From Cylicocyclus nassatus (taxonomy: Eukaryota > Nematoda > Chromadorea > Rhabditida > Strongylidae), in assembly GCA_958299035.1 (NCBI GenBank), contig CATQJL010000223.1, positions 70,911,006-70,975,005 of the forward strand: a DNA stretch of 64,000 bases, read 5' to 3'. Shown here piece after piece: positions 46,500 through 57,229 of the stretch. The number at the start of each line of letters is the position of its first letter. Positions within the stretch are counted from its first letter, which is position 1. The translations under genes and the position numbers were made by a program. The notes beneath the pieces are model-generated. The model was not told where the DNA came from. It worked only from the letters and a program-made list of their open reading frames with translations, and searched no databases.

Positions 46500-48640
46500 A
46501 AGGGAAACTCACTTAGTCGAAGCGGCGATTTGGAAGGAGATATCTATACATGTGGATAGAGCTTAGAAAGCGATCTCAGATATACCTTCTATATCTGCGA
46601 TGCGTTGTTCTGAAAAAAAGCTATGATACTTACTTAGATACTTGGCCCGTCCTCACGTGACGTGCGGGCCCCAGTACAGAAGTCGCCAGTTTTCCCTGTC
46701 CCTCGCTTCAGACATCCACGATCTTCTTGGCCGTCGTCGGTGGCTGCGTCCACGAGTTCCAGGGGCGAAAGTTGTATCCAGCTGATTTCTCAGGTGGTTT
46801 ATCCGTTCCACGAACACGTCTGCCCATCTCGTCGGTGGTCTTCCTCGAGGACGTTTGGCTTCGCGAGGAATCCACTCCGATGTTCTTAGTGTCCATCTGT
46901 CGTCTGTTCTTCTTATGATGTGACCGGCCCATCGATGTTTCGCCTTCGCAACGTATTCCGCTGAGTCAGAAAGACAGGACATTCTTCTCATACCCATACT
47001 GCGAGGTCCGACAAGATGTTGTTTGTGTCGGGTTGTCTTCAGAAGACTGCGCTCGAGCGCTCTGTGGGTGGTCCGTAAAGCTTTCGACGTGGCTACAGTG
47101 TCGGCCCAAGTCTCAGCTGCGTAACAGAGCGCCGGGAGAACGGTTGAGTCGAACAGGTGGGCACGAAGCTCCGGGTCCGTCAGTTGGTCGGTGGCTTCCT
47201 TCAGAGGCCCGAAGGCGGCCCAGGCTGCTCTTCTTCTCCTGTTAAGTTCTTCCCTCAAGTCGTTCTCCATGTTCATCGAACGTCCGAGATACACGTAGGA
47301 AGACGGCTCCATAATCGGGGTGCCTTCCAATTCCATTTCTGCATCTTCGCAAAGGGCGTTCTTCATGAACTGAGTCTTCTTCCGATTTATTCGCAGTCCG
47401 ATCTTCTTCCCTACTTCGTTTAGTTCCTTCAGCATCGTCTCTGCTTTGGTGATACTGCTCGAGAAGAAAACGATGTCGTCCGCAAAACGAAGGTTGGACA
47501 GGAATCTCCCATCAACTCGTATGCCTCTCTCGTCCCAGTCCAGTGACTTCATCACCCACTGCAAGGCCGCGGTGAACAGCTTCGGCGAGATTGTGTCGCC
47601 TTGTCGGACCCCCTTCGATTGGTTTCGACGCTGTCAAAGGCTTTCTCGTAGTCGACAAAGGTTAGGACGAGAGGCAGTCGGTACTCCCGGCAGACTTCTA
47701 TGACCCTCGAAACGGTCTGGATGTGGTCCATGCAGCTGAATTCTTTGCGAAATCCAGCTTGTTTTTGGGGTTGGGCTTCATCCAGTGTCCTTGACATGCG
47801 AGCGAGGATAATCTTCGTGAAAAGCTTGTACAGCACACTCAGCAAGCATATTGGACGGTAGTTCCGAAGATCCTCCCGTTCACCCTTTTTGAAGAGAAGG
47901 ACGGTTCTTGACGTTCTCCACTGGTCGGGAATCTTCTCCTTCTGAAGGTAAGATGTCAAATGCGACGCTAGAATTTCGTGTAGACGGTGTCCTCCGGCTC
48001 GCAGAAGTTCGACGGAAAGATGATCTGGTTCTGGAGCCGTGGACGTCTTCATGATCTGTTATGAGCTAAAAGTTATGAGCTTTTCTGAAACCAAATTTTC
48101 GTGCATTTTGAGTCGCAATCATGATAATCGCTGCACAAAAGTGTGCAAGCTTGAGCAAACCACCTAGTAAGCATTGTAGGTCTTCGAGTTCACCCGAACG
48201 TTTCAAGTGTTTTCCGACCATGTTGTTTATTCATAGGCAGTCATTTCCTTCCTACATCACACTTCCATCATTTCTTTCATTCCACTATATATGCAAAAAA
48301 GCCCATAACCTCCATCTAGAAGAACGCGTCGCAAATATTGAAGATATATTTGAGAATATCGGGGTTATGATGAACTCGAATTAGACCTGCAATGCTTACT
48401 AGGTGGTTTACTTGAGCTTGCACACTTTTGTGTAGCGATTATCATGATTTTGCGATTTAACATGCACAAGATTTGGCTTTAGAAAGGCTCATAACTTTTT
48501 TCAGAACGACGCATCGCAAATATAGAAGGTACATCTAAAATCAGCTTTTTGAGCTCTATCCATTGGTATAGATCTTCTTCCGAATCGCCACTTCGAATAA
48601 GTGAACTTCTCTTGTAAGCAATCATTCCTTAGCTTTCAGC
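46500..48640. mobile_element. Foldback element interrupted by an RTE retrotransposon
   Basis: Left outer arm 46500-46629 (GCGATTTGGAAGGAGAT, CCTTCTATATCTGCGATGCG, GTTCTGAAAAAA) pairs with the right arm at 48500-48640. After the retrotransposon, the left arm resumes at about 48057-48190 (TTATGAGC, AATCATGATAATCGCT, AGCAAACCACCTAGTAAGC) and pairs with 48370-48500. The loop is about 48195-48370. Without the insertion the element is roughly 0.7 kb. Confidence 0.75.
46630..48067 (-). pseudogene. 5'-truncated RTE-clade non-LTR retrotransposon (reverse transcriptase)
   Basis: On the minus strand the remaining RT domain starts at about 48052 (STAPEPDHLSVELL), continues through NYRPICLLSVLYKLFTKII, GFRKEFSCMDHI and FVDYEKAFDSVETN, then jumps at about 47620 to sequence encoding GVRQGDTISPKLFTAALQ in another frame. 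The intervening palm segment of the family is deleted and the frame is broken. The rest (46653-47564) keeps the catalytic FADD box (residues 27-30 of the 303-residue frame), RINRKKTQFM, the C-terminal HRWAGHIIRR region and a complete end GPHVT-stop. The endonuclease domain is missing, as usual for 5'-truncated copies. The 3' end is a short ...AAGTATCTAAGTAAGTA tail. AAAAGCTATGA / AAAAGTTATGA near the two junctions may be the target duplication. Confidence 0.9.
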
Positions 48641-48884
48641 AGTAATCAAAATTCTTGAGAATCTGTTGAGCTGAAATCCATGCATTGCGATTTACTTGTC
48701 AAGCAGATACATACCTTTGCAGAAATTCGAATCAGCGGCCTAGTTTTGCTTGTCAAAGCCGCGTGCACCTCACGTGGCAGTTCGGAAAGACCTTGCTTCG
48801 AATCCGTTGGTCATTGCGCAAGGTGAGCCTAAAAGCTGCCAAAAATGGGTATGGGAACGAAGGTCGCCAGTTTGAGCCGCCTTT

Positions 48885-49087
48885 GGCCCCGGGCAGACTT
48901 CACGCGACTTGATCGTCGCGACTGAATCGCGACGAGACAACTGTTACGACATCATTCCATGCCGATCAACTTGCATTTCGGTTGTGATACTTTTTCAGCC
49001 CGAATTTTTTGAATGTGAAATGAAAATGAATGGAAATGTTGGCGATTGAGTCGCGACGATCAAATCGCGTGAAGTCTGTCCGGGGCC
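48885..49087. mobile_element. PIF/Harbinger-like MITE, 203 bp, TTT-flanked
   Basis: Same length and nearly the same sequence as the element at 39021-39223. Ends GGCCCCGGGCAGACTTCACG and the reverse complement of GGCCCCGGACAGACTTCACG, flanked by TTT at 48882-48884 and 49088-49090. Confidence 0.85.
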
Positions 49088-49199
49088 TTTCGCGGCTAAC
49101 TGATCCTTTTGCAGTATTATGGCATGCCGTTCCAGGACCATTAGTTTGCGGAAGCTGCCCAAATTGGCGGCTTTCGTTTCCCTACCCCCAAAATTAACT

Positions 49200-49300
49200 C
49201 AAAACCTAATCTGTAGCTCGCTCTACGAATGACAGACAGACATACATACACTTACAAAAACTCAAATGCTTAGCGTTTTATTATAAGTCACGATAGATTG
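49200..49300. repeat. Terminal fragment of the second foldback family
   Basis: CAGACAGACATACATACAC followed by AGCGTTTTATTATAAG resembles the ends of the element at 41813-43577. The rest of the element is not recognisable. Confidence 0.4.
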
Positions 49301-49441
49301 CGTCACTAACATTGTTTGCAGATGCGTCAATTAACTCATGTCAGCATGATTCGATTCGTCGTGGTTGTTTCACTTAGAAGGCTGATAGGAAAGCTGTAGT
49401 AAAACTTTATACGAGAAAGAAATCAAGCAGGCGATTTTAAC

Positions 49442-49630
49442 ATGAAAGTCGAGATACATAATTCGAATCTCAGTGCTTTGCTGTGCATCACCGCCGCTGC
49501 TGTTGTTATAAACGCGACTGTTACCGCTGTTACCGCTAATATGCTTACCCCTTCTTGCTTACGTAGGAGATGTACAAATGCGATATACTACAGCGATGAT
49601 GACACGGGAAGCACGGCAGTAACTGCGTAA
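49442..49630 (+). CDS. Possible small secreted or membrane peptide, 62 aa
   Basis: ATG after an A-rich context (TTTTAACATGAAAG). The product has a hydrophobic stretch at about 12-35 (ALLCITAAAVVINATVTAV), then a polar tail with two Cys and an acidic YYSDDD. It could be a signal peptide or anchor. No family, splice or poly-A evidence. A chance frame is quite possible. Confidence 0.25.
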   Translation: MKVEIHNSNLSALLCITAAAVVINATVTAVTANMLTPSCLRRRCTNAIYYSDDDTGSTAVTA

Positions 49631-49809
49631 CATCGAAAACAGCCGTAGCAAAGGTAAAAGGCCTAATCCTTAGTTCTTCAATTTGGCGGTGTTAATTGAA
49701 AAGTGGAGTACAGTAGCATTACATTCGAAATCCAGCAAGACGGAGTTCCTGCACAGCCTTCCTCTTTAGGAAAAAAAACGTTGTTAATCGTCAAAGCTTA
49801 CATCATACT

Positions 49810-50398
49810 TTGCGAGTGATCATTGTTTATTATCCTGTGAAAGAGCTTAAAGGAGAACGCAAGTCCATCCTGATAGCAGCACTACTGCTAACTTCAGCTG
49901 TGCTAAATAACTTTCTATTGAATATGTCTCGGCATATTGATATGAGGCTCTTTACTATTGGTTTCTTGCTATGCATATTTGCTGCGCGCTTTCCAGGTCT
50001 CTCAAGTCCTCGCTTTTTTCTCTGAGCAGTGCTGAACGGCTACAATTGAAGTCACCTTTGAACTTAAATGTGAAGTGCGAAAAAGTAGAAATGCCTAATC
50101 ACTTACGGGGAAAAATTTGTTCTACAAATTGAGTATTGTCCAATTGAAGCCTGCTTTTTTTAAACGTTTTGTGGCGCTTATCAAATTTACACTACAACAA
50201 AAAGAGGGACAACTTTGGAAGTTGTGCCAGTTAGATTGTGCACTCAAAAGATTCAAAACTGAAAGCAAAGACAAAAATCCCCAGAGCTACTGCTTTTGTA
50301 CCGGCTACTCTTTGCGAGCTCCCTTACTGCTCCTAGTGCGACCTGAAATATGGTTCATCACGACAGAGTTTCTACTTTCTATCTTAAGTGTTATGTGA
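49810..50398 (+). other. Two further small open frames, unproven
   Basis: 49810-50025 contains a signal-like segment if started at the inner ATG 49924 (MRLFTIGFLLCIFAA), with a donor-like CCAG-GTCTCT after it. 50117-50398 encodes 93 residues, basic in the middle. The two frames do not join to the exons at 50456 in an obvious phase. They may be pieces of one poorly resolved gene or chance. Confidence 0.2.
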
Positions 50399-50455
50399 AG
50401 CGACTTCGCTGTATTAGAACATCTAATGTGATGATTGCTTTCAGGTAAATGAACT

Positions 50456-50907
50456 ATGCAGGTGCGTGTTCCAACAGATGGATTTACCTATAGAACTGCA
50501 CCTTCTCTCAATCATTTGCCTCCACCACTCATTGCGCCACCCGCATTCCCTCCACTTTTGAATGCGTGGTTGAATCCTAGTGTCACTTACACACGCGTCA
50601 CTGTAGAAGATTTACTTGGGACAACAGCGGTACAAAATCGTATTTGTTACGCATGATAATTCTCTGCAAATTTTTTTGCTCAGATTATTGTACCACCGGT
50701 GCGATCGCAACTTAATACCTCCTCAATTTTCAACCCACATTATCATTGTGCGCCGGCATTTGCACAGTGCGTTATTATTCGAAAATACACCTACCATTTG
50801 TGGTCGAGTATGAGGAAAATTTTGCAAATTTAGGAACGTTGACTCCTGTCAAAGTGCCACTTCAAGTAGATTTTCATCTAAAACAGTGGGTAGGTTTTGG
50901 TGAATAA
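50456..50907 (+). CDS. Possible short gene, Pro-rich N-terminus, with a late frame break
   Basis: A TTGCTTTCAG acceptor ends at 50444 and ATG follows at 50456. Exon 1 (50456-50629, 58 codons) is Pro-rich (LPPPLIAPPAFPPLL) and ends at donor GTACAA. Acceptor TTTTTTTGCTCAG ends at 50683, and exon 2 (from 50684) continues in phase 0 (IIVPPVRSQLN). That frame stops at 50831-50833. A different frame then reads more protein-like (LPFVVEYEENFANLGTL) to a TAA at 50905. A one-base shift near 50790-50810 would join them, so this is either a pseudogene, a sequencing or assembly error, or a mis-called border. No family recognised. Confidence 0.35.
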
Positions 50908-52309
50908 GTATTGAACACTTTACATGGATACAGTAGCGAAAAGAGATTGTACACTGCATTCAATGGTGAATGGATGTGCTATTATCTGATTTGCAATTGA
51001 ATCTGGAAAAACTTCTGTGAAGCAGAAAATATGGACAATCTATGCCGTCGGAGCATGTTTCATCAAAGTGAAATAATCAGATTTCGATGGTAATAAGTAT
51101 GTCGCACACCCTACAAATAGGCCGTAGCTCCAGTTCTACATTTCAATCCATGCGCCGATGAAAGGGTGCTTTAAAATGCCGCCGGCTCCGCCCGCCTTTG
51201 TTTAGTGAGCGTCAGAGGAGAAACTAAAGCACGTTTTCCGCTTTAGCGCATGTAACGATTGGGAGACCTACTACAAACACCATCAAATTCGTAAAGGGTT
51301 CAATTTGCCGGCCCATGTTGAATATTGCTAAAAAAGTGAGGAACCTTAAGTTTGATAATAGTCCTTGTCAGATTACCTAACTATTTGATCGTCTCAAAAC
51401 TATTTTCGCTTTTTTTTGAACTAGCGACAGATTTCTGCTGAACAAAGATTCATAGGAGATTTTGGTAACATCCGATGCAGATCTTCATGCTCTATGAAAT
51501 TTACATTGTGAGTTACAGTTCAACAAACGAGCTTTCAGAAAATTACCAAAAACTGCCACCCACGATCCCATGGTCAGATTACTCCTACTTTTCCTAATTC
51601 TTATACTGACTTTCCGAAGAAGTTCGAGTAACGAATAAATAGAGCAACCTATAGGATACAGAACACGTTTACAGCTTACTTTCCAAAACTTCCGAAATTA
51701 TTTTTTTATACTATCAAATTTGTATGTGGTGAAGTTGGACCTAACACAACATCAACAAGCGAACATTTCAGTTTAATGCAATGCAACATTTTCTTCTTAC
51801 AAAAGTCTTATTATTTTTATCTTGAGAGATAAGTTCGAAATTCATGCTTTCAAAGGCTCCCCAGGCTGCAAAATTTATGATTTGATCTTTCAAACCCCTG
51901 AGCGCTCATTCGCTTTGTAAAAAAAGATCTAAATTATAATCCACCTTTGAGAGCTTCAAAAATTAAAAATCGAGAATTTGTTAATGCTTGACTAGTTCGC
52001 CTTTGTCAAAATATGATAGTATCGTTTAAAAAAACAGAATTGTTTTTTATCTTATAGGATTTGCTCTATTTATTCGCCTGAACTTCTTCGAGGGATCAGC
52101 ACAAAATTTTCAAAATTTATCGAAAATAACCTCGGTCGTGGTTTTTGGTAATTTTCTGAGAGCTCCTTTGTAGTATTGCGATGTAAAGGCAATCATTTGA
52201 AAGTGCATGATAAAACGCATCGAATGCTTCACCTAGCATATGGAATATATTATACTTATACATTCCAAGGAATTTCAACTTTCATTGCTTTTTAGCTAAA
52301 CTGGCTCAT
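50908..52309. other. Intergenic, no gene recognised
   Basis: AT-rich with one GC-richer patch at 51175-51205 (CCGCCGGCTCCGCCCGCC). Short exon-like stretches with GT/AG borders can be drawn but do not keep a frame. Confidence 0.35.
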
Positions 52310-52310
52310 A

Positions 52311-52419
52311 GGCTGCGTTCATACTGATCCCGAAGTCCGGGAACAGTTCTAGCACAACGCTCAGTTCGAGCGCTGTGTTGGAACTGTTCCCGAACTTCGG
52401 GATCAGTGGGAACGCAGCC
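52311..52419. repeat. Small foldback, GGCTGCGTTCATACT family
   Basis: GGCTGCGTTCATACTGATCC on the left and GGATCAGTGGGAACGCAGCC on the right form near-perfect arms with inner CGGGAACAGTTC. ATA stands directly on both sides (52308-52310, 52420-52422). It belongs with 38449-38558 and the core at 2920-3995. Confidence 0.8.
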
Positions 52420-52481
52420 ATATTCTAACATGAAGATCAATGCAGGTCACATTTCGTATTTCTTGATTTAGCAGTTTTTAG

Positions 52482-52930
52482 TGTCGCAGAAGCCTCCGGC
52501 AATATCGTTTTTCAATAGGGTCAACACGTATTGCGGAAAATATCCGACCTCATCGTTCAATGAAGATCGCTATGAGGTGAGACGTGCAATAACCATAATC
52601 ATCAAGCCACCTTAACCTTTAACAATACAGAATAGAAGCTTAGATACAAGTCTTGTTGCTTTCACTACAAAACGCGACTTTCTCAATGAAGAGAATAGAA
52701 AGTAATTGCGAAACAGTCGAATTTACAAACAAGTTGTGTATCGAATCGTTTTAGGTGTCATCGTGATATTGCGAAAATGATATGGGAAGCAGAAGGTAAG
52801 AATGTTTTTAAAGAGTTCATGACATCGAGTCAATCACAAAGATGTATACAAAATCTCGATTTTTACAATAGCTTCCGCACATGTTAGTAAACGGGAGACG
52901 TTTGCTGAATGTAAAGCGTGTCCCACGTAA
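52482..52930 (+). CDS. 3' part of a spliced gene, four in-phase exons, function unknown
   Basis: Exons 52482-52576, 52631-52701, 52755-52795 and 52872-52930 have GT/AG borders and keep frame across three introns of 53-76 bp, ending in TAA at 52928. The product reads as mixed polar sequence (FNRVNTYCGKYPTSSFNEDRYE, then CHRDIAKMIWEAE) with no membrane segment. Each exon alone is of chance length; the support is that the phases 0, 2 and 1 all fit. A start was not found: a possible ATG at 52431 would need a 36-bp intron. The next gene begins 0.75 kb downstream on the same strand, so some of these exons could even be 5' exons of that gene. Confidence 0.4.
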
Positions 52931-53674
52931 AGCTTAACTTGTTGTTAATATGTATAAGCATATTTCTTTCGAAATGATAGCTCGAGCGCGAAACATACGT
53001 TTGACTCACGCGTTATGTGTGATTTGCAGTCACGCTTCCAGTTCCTTCAGTAACAACTAGGCGACAAGCGCGCCTAAAATACTTAATGAACACATCCTTC
53101 AGAGAATTTTACTCTTGCTAACTCGGTCAAATTGTTTAATAGAAAACAGTCTTTATCAGTTTCGATAGCGCTTCATACACAACGACCACCATGATGTTGC
53201 TGACAAAGTGACTTCTTTTTTCATTGCTCTTTTCTTGAGGAGGAGAACGAAAATGGATCCCTCAAAGCTACAACTCCAGCTATTCCTTTTTTCAAAGAGA
53301 ATTCTGAAACTTTTGAAAAAATGAAAAAATGGCTGCGTTTTACTACCGCAGTTTCTTAAACGCCACTTCTCAAATTTCCTTCATGAGCTATAAAGTAGTT
53401 TTTTTCAATTGTTATTTGTTCAATCAACCTGTGTCATTGTAAAGAAGGTCTAGACCTATTTGTGATTTTTTTGGAAGTGTTTTTTAAAATTCCTCGAATA
53501 CTTCTTTTCCAGGGCTGTATGCTGACGTTGAAGCGCTCACGAGCTCACCAAATGCAAATGTCGCTTTTTGTAGGCTAAGCGATAAAAAAGGTTGCTTTGC
53601 CGCAACGTTTTGGCGGTCGTAGTACGTGCGCTCCAACATCATTGTGAGCTTTATGGGGATTCGCTCACAAAATT

Positions 53675-55219
53675 ATGGGACTATTTGTTAGTAGATTTCT
53701 CGTTGCAGATCTTTACGACAATGCCTTAAAAGTCATACGACAACGTCGAAAACAGTGGCGAAGAGAGCGAAAGCGAAAACTCCCAAGACACAATCGTCAA
53801 CAACCATCCTCATCGTCGTCGTCATCCTCGCCAATACATACTCGAGTGCTCAACCACTCCGAGGATGATAACTTTTTGTTCGAACCCGATGTCATAGTGA
53901 ATGAAATACTTGCGCATGCTCAGACTGAGGTTGAAAGAGATGATAGCTTTGACAAAGTGCCTTTTATTCATCTCGTTAAAGACCGTACCAAAATCACTAT
54001 AGATAGTCTTAACGAGGAAAATAAGGCTAACGTAGAAGAAGATCGCCTAGATTTAAAGAATACTGAGCAAACTAAACAGGAAAGTATCACTATGTACACA
54101 TTTAGAGGAAAAGAAGTAACGATGGCTGATATAGCTGATGCACTTTTTGACATGGAGAAAGGCTTGCATGAAGGAACCGAGTACCAAATCAAAATGAATA
54201 AACAAGCTCTGAGGAACGCAGTTGAATGTATGCAACAGTACATAATGGAGGAACTTAAGCTTGTTCCCGCTGATTTCGTTAGAGTCAAGATTCCCATTGC
54301 TTCATGTGAAGCATCAATCAATTTGGACGGACAGATTATTGATTGCAAAAAAACATGTTCACAAGGGGACTTAGACTACTGTATGAGCCGCAAAAAGATT
54401 AAGTTTGAAAAAAGGAAATATGGCGTTTTGGCGTGCAATGATAGGGAAGTGACCGCGGACGTGATAGTAAGAGCCATAGCAAGGCTAATAAGTAAAATAT
54501 ACGGAAGAAGACCACCTTTTAAAATCGCTAGGCCAGAGCTAGTAGCATTTGTGGCTCGAAAGAAGAGCAGGTTGCTCAAGATGCTCAAAAATGCAAAAGG
54601 TAAAGTTGATTCTTCAACGCTCAAGATTGCCTCACACCATCCTAAGAAACCATGCCGCTCAATAAAAAGGAGAATAAGACCTATTTTTCTATTGAGAAAA
54701 AGTTCCAATTTAAACGCACTTAGATTGAAGACCATTAAGAAGAAGGAAGAAGAAAGCAGTGTGATTGATCAAGACACGTTATCTAAAGAGCATGAGAATC
54801 AGCACTGTGAAATCGCAGTCTCTTCAAGTCCAACCAAGATTGGAAAATCAGTCGTTAAGTGCAGAAATCTGGTATTGGGGAGATTAGAACGTCATATGTT
54901 TCGAACTACCAGAAATCCGCTAACTCCAAGATCTCTACGGACAGCTTCTAGGAGAATGAGTATGATTAAAGGCTCCCCAAAGAAATTCCGGCAGGCCCTG
55001 ATGAGAATAGTTTCACCCAAGAAAGAGGAAGAGATAACAGATGAAGAAAAGAGTGCAGATGCTGTAAGCAAAAACCTGCAACGTAATCCACTTACACTTG
55101 CCGACTTTCTATCATATCGCGGCTCGCAAGCAACGGCCACCTCCAGTATATTTGTCAGAACAGTTGAAAAAAAGGCAAAGAAAAGAAACAAGAAGGGATG
55201 GCGGAAGTCATGGATTTGA
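53675..55219 (+). CDS. Single-exon 514-aa basic protein, lineage-specific, function unknown
   Basis: Longest frame in the window. The first in-frame ATG after a TGA stop (about 53645) gives MGLFVSRFLV. It starts with an Arg/Lys-rich segment (about 20-45), a run of eight Ser (about 45-52), an acidic stretch with EEDRLDLKN, and a compact central region (about 140-290; FRGKEVTMADIADALFDMEK, ADFVRVKIPIASCEASINLDG). The C-terminal half is strongly basic with SPTK, SPKKF and SPKKE motifs like those of DNA-binding tails, and ends KKRNKKGWRKSWI. No signal peptide, membrane helix or family recognised. Basic tails and SPKK motifs suggest a nuclear, nucleic-acid-associated protein, as inference only. 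A poly-A signal AATAAA lies about 80 bp after the stop. An upstream acceptor-like TTTTCCAG at 53513 could mean a 5' exon. Confidence 0.8.
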   Translation: MGLFVSRFLVADLYDNALKVIRQRRKQWRRERKRKLPRHNRQQPSSSSSSSSPIHTRVLNHSEDDNFLFEPDVIVNEILAHAQTEVERDDSFDKVPFIHLVKDRTKITIDSLNEENKANVEEDRLDLKNTEQTKQESITMYTFRGKEVTMADIADALFDMEKGLHEGTEYQIKMNKQALRNAVECMQQYIMEELKLVPADFVRVKIPIASCEASINLDGQIIDCKKTCSQGDLDYCMSRKKIKFEKRKYGVLACNDREVTADVIVRAIARLISKIYGRRPPFKIARPELVAFVARKKSRLLKMLKNAKGKVDSSTLKIASHHPKKPCRSIKRRIRPIFLLRKSSNLNALRLKTIKKKEEESSVIDQDTLSKEHENQHCEIAVSSSPTKIGKSVVKCRNLVLGRLERHMFRTTRNPLTPRSLRTASRRMSMIKGSPKKFRQALMRIVSPKKEEEITDEEKSADAVSKNLQRNPLTLADFLSYRGSQATATSSIFVRTVEKKAKKRNKKGWRKSWI

Positions 55220-55302
55220 ATTATTGTAGAAAAAACGTGAAGTGATACTTACATAACAAGCAATCTAGATTTGGTTAATCAGATTGCACTTGTACAAATT
55301 TT

Positions 55303-55309
55303 CTAATAA
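55303..55309 (+). terminator. Probable poly-A signal of the 514-aa gene
   Basis: TTCTAATAAAATTATTG lies about 80 bp after the TGA stop, a normal 3'UTR length for a nematode gene. Confidence 0.6.
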
Positions 55310-56140
55310 AATTATTGAAAATGTTTAAACAATCTAAAATTCTATCAAACAATACTTTTCAGTTATTTTTGAATTTCTGGTTTGGGAAGTTTTAAGGTGT
55401 AAATCAGATTTCACTTTGGAATAAAACAATATGGAGGTCGCAAAACTTTTGAAAGTTGTTTACATGAGCTATAAGAATGTTCAAATAACTTTCCCATATC
55501 TCAAATAATCAAATTAATTTTTTGAATGTTCAAAAATTCAAACTGGCCTTGTAAAAAAATTTTTTCGGTGTAGACCACCAATAAATCTGTGAAGCATCCT
55601 CAAAAATTTTTCGTATTGCGTGGCTGACGTCAAGCTGTTTCATTCGAAAAAAAAAATTCCTGTCGACCCTCCTCCGAACGGACCACTACTGCGAATTAGG
55701 TACCTATATGCTTGAGACAGGCTTCCAAAAACCATGGAAACCTATATGAATAAGATCGTGCGTAGTCTATTGAAATGTGATTAACTTTTTAACGCTAAAA
55801 AATAGTACAGACAGACTTGAAGAGGAAATTCATAAAATTTGGAAAAGTAGTGGTGCTTGTAATGGTGGCATACTAGTAAGTGACTCAAATGAAGATTCTA
55901 ATATTTACTATTACTTTGGTTTTTTTAGAACTTCAGGCTGCGAATAGCATCAAAAATAGAAATTTTACGCTTTAGTGTTCCAGCCATTTATGAGCATTCA
56001 AACAGTGACAAACAAACATAAACAAACATAAACATTTATAATAACATTATTATATCAGAAATATCTATATAACATTTGTAACTATACAAATAACGTTTGT
56101 AAACATTTATATAGTGCTCCAAGGCAATTTATGGGCCATT
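55310..56140. other. Intergenic; short ACAAACATA tandem
   Basis: AT-rich. Around 56010-56035 the unit AACAAACATA repeats. No gene recognised. Confidence 0.4.
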
Positions 56141-57080
56141 TACAGGGTGGGGCAAAAGTCTGAGGGCCAATTTTGCAGTGGTGTAAACCAAGAGACTACC
56201 AATGATTCTGAATCCGAATTTGTGTTACACAATGTTGCAATTGTCCTCTACAGATCACATTTATCTAGATATAGATGCTTGCTATATGCTATATGCCATT
56301 GTAAGAACTGCATTCACCAAACAAGTGCTTCTGCAAAGCTAGAAGATCAAAATTTCTAGTTTTCACAATTTATTTTGTAGCTAAAGATACTGACAAAATT
56401 CTACAACACTTTGGTGCACATATAGAGTAGGATTTACGTTACCACATCGTGGCAGTTGCGTTTGCCAGAAGCCACTCTTTCGAAAAAGCAAAATGAAAAT
56501 TTGCTTACCTGCGTGCCAGTGGCCACTTTCCTTTGAAATAAATTTGAACGCTATAAGAGCGCAGCACGTACTGAGTTCTAGGCTAAAATCTTTCATTGAG
56601 TATTCTATGTATATAAGCATCCATTTGAATTCGATTGGTGGAATTCGAATTCAATACTTTTTAGATTAGAAATTTCTTGCTCCCGTTCGCGCAAACGCGT
56701 CAAACATTCTAGTTTGCGAGTACATTTACTGTCACTTATAATTCTGATTTTTTCCTAAATTTTGCAGAGAAAGTTCTTTGTATTATGCTATAGCCAAAAG
56801 CTCGCTTTTTCATACTTCACATTCGCCTAGTGAAAAAAGCAATTATCGTGAAGGCGTAGGAGGAACTTCATCGCGACTGCCTGCGTGCCATGACAAACGA
56901 ACTTGCCAAGGTTTGAAAGGGCTGCTCTAAAGTTAGAAGAAACCATTTCAAAACTCAAAAGCTGCTCTGTATTTGTAAGGATTCGATTTGCATGTGCACT
57001 AGATTTTTCGTTTCTAGGTACTTTCCTTCTAATCTTATCTGCAAAAGTACCAAGCTTCCAGACTTTTGCCCCATCCTGTA
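56141..57080. mobile_element. Tc1/mariner-like deletion element, 940 bp, TA-flanked
   Basis: TA-CAGGGTGGGGCAAAAGTCTG at 56141 and CAGACTTTTGCCCCATCCTG-TA ending at 57080 are terminal inverted repeats of about 20 bp with one or two mismatches. CAGGGTG-type ends and TA flanks are characteristic of Tc1/mariner relatives. No transposase motif was found inside, so it is a non-autonomous or internally deleted copy. It is not a foldback: the interior is unique sequence. Confidence 0.8.
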
Positions 57081-57229
57081 TATTTTTTCAGAATTTTTTT
57101 GTATTGCAGTGAAGTTGCATGCGAAATGATCAAAACCCGTGACAGTCTCCCCATCAAGCAATTCATTGACCACTGTATTAAACCACACCATGTCGTTCTT
57201 TACTATATAGCTCGTAGATAAGGAGCGAC

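Noticed and set aside
46662..47703. Plus-strand frames of 60-88 aa
   Set aside because: They are antisense shadows of the RTE reverse transcriptase on the minus strand.
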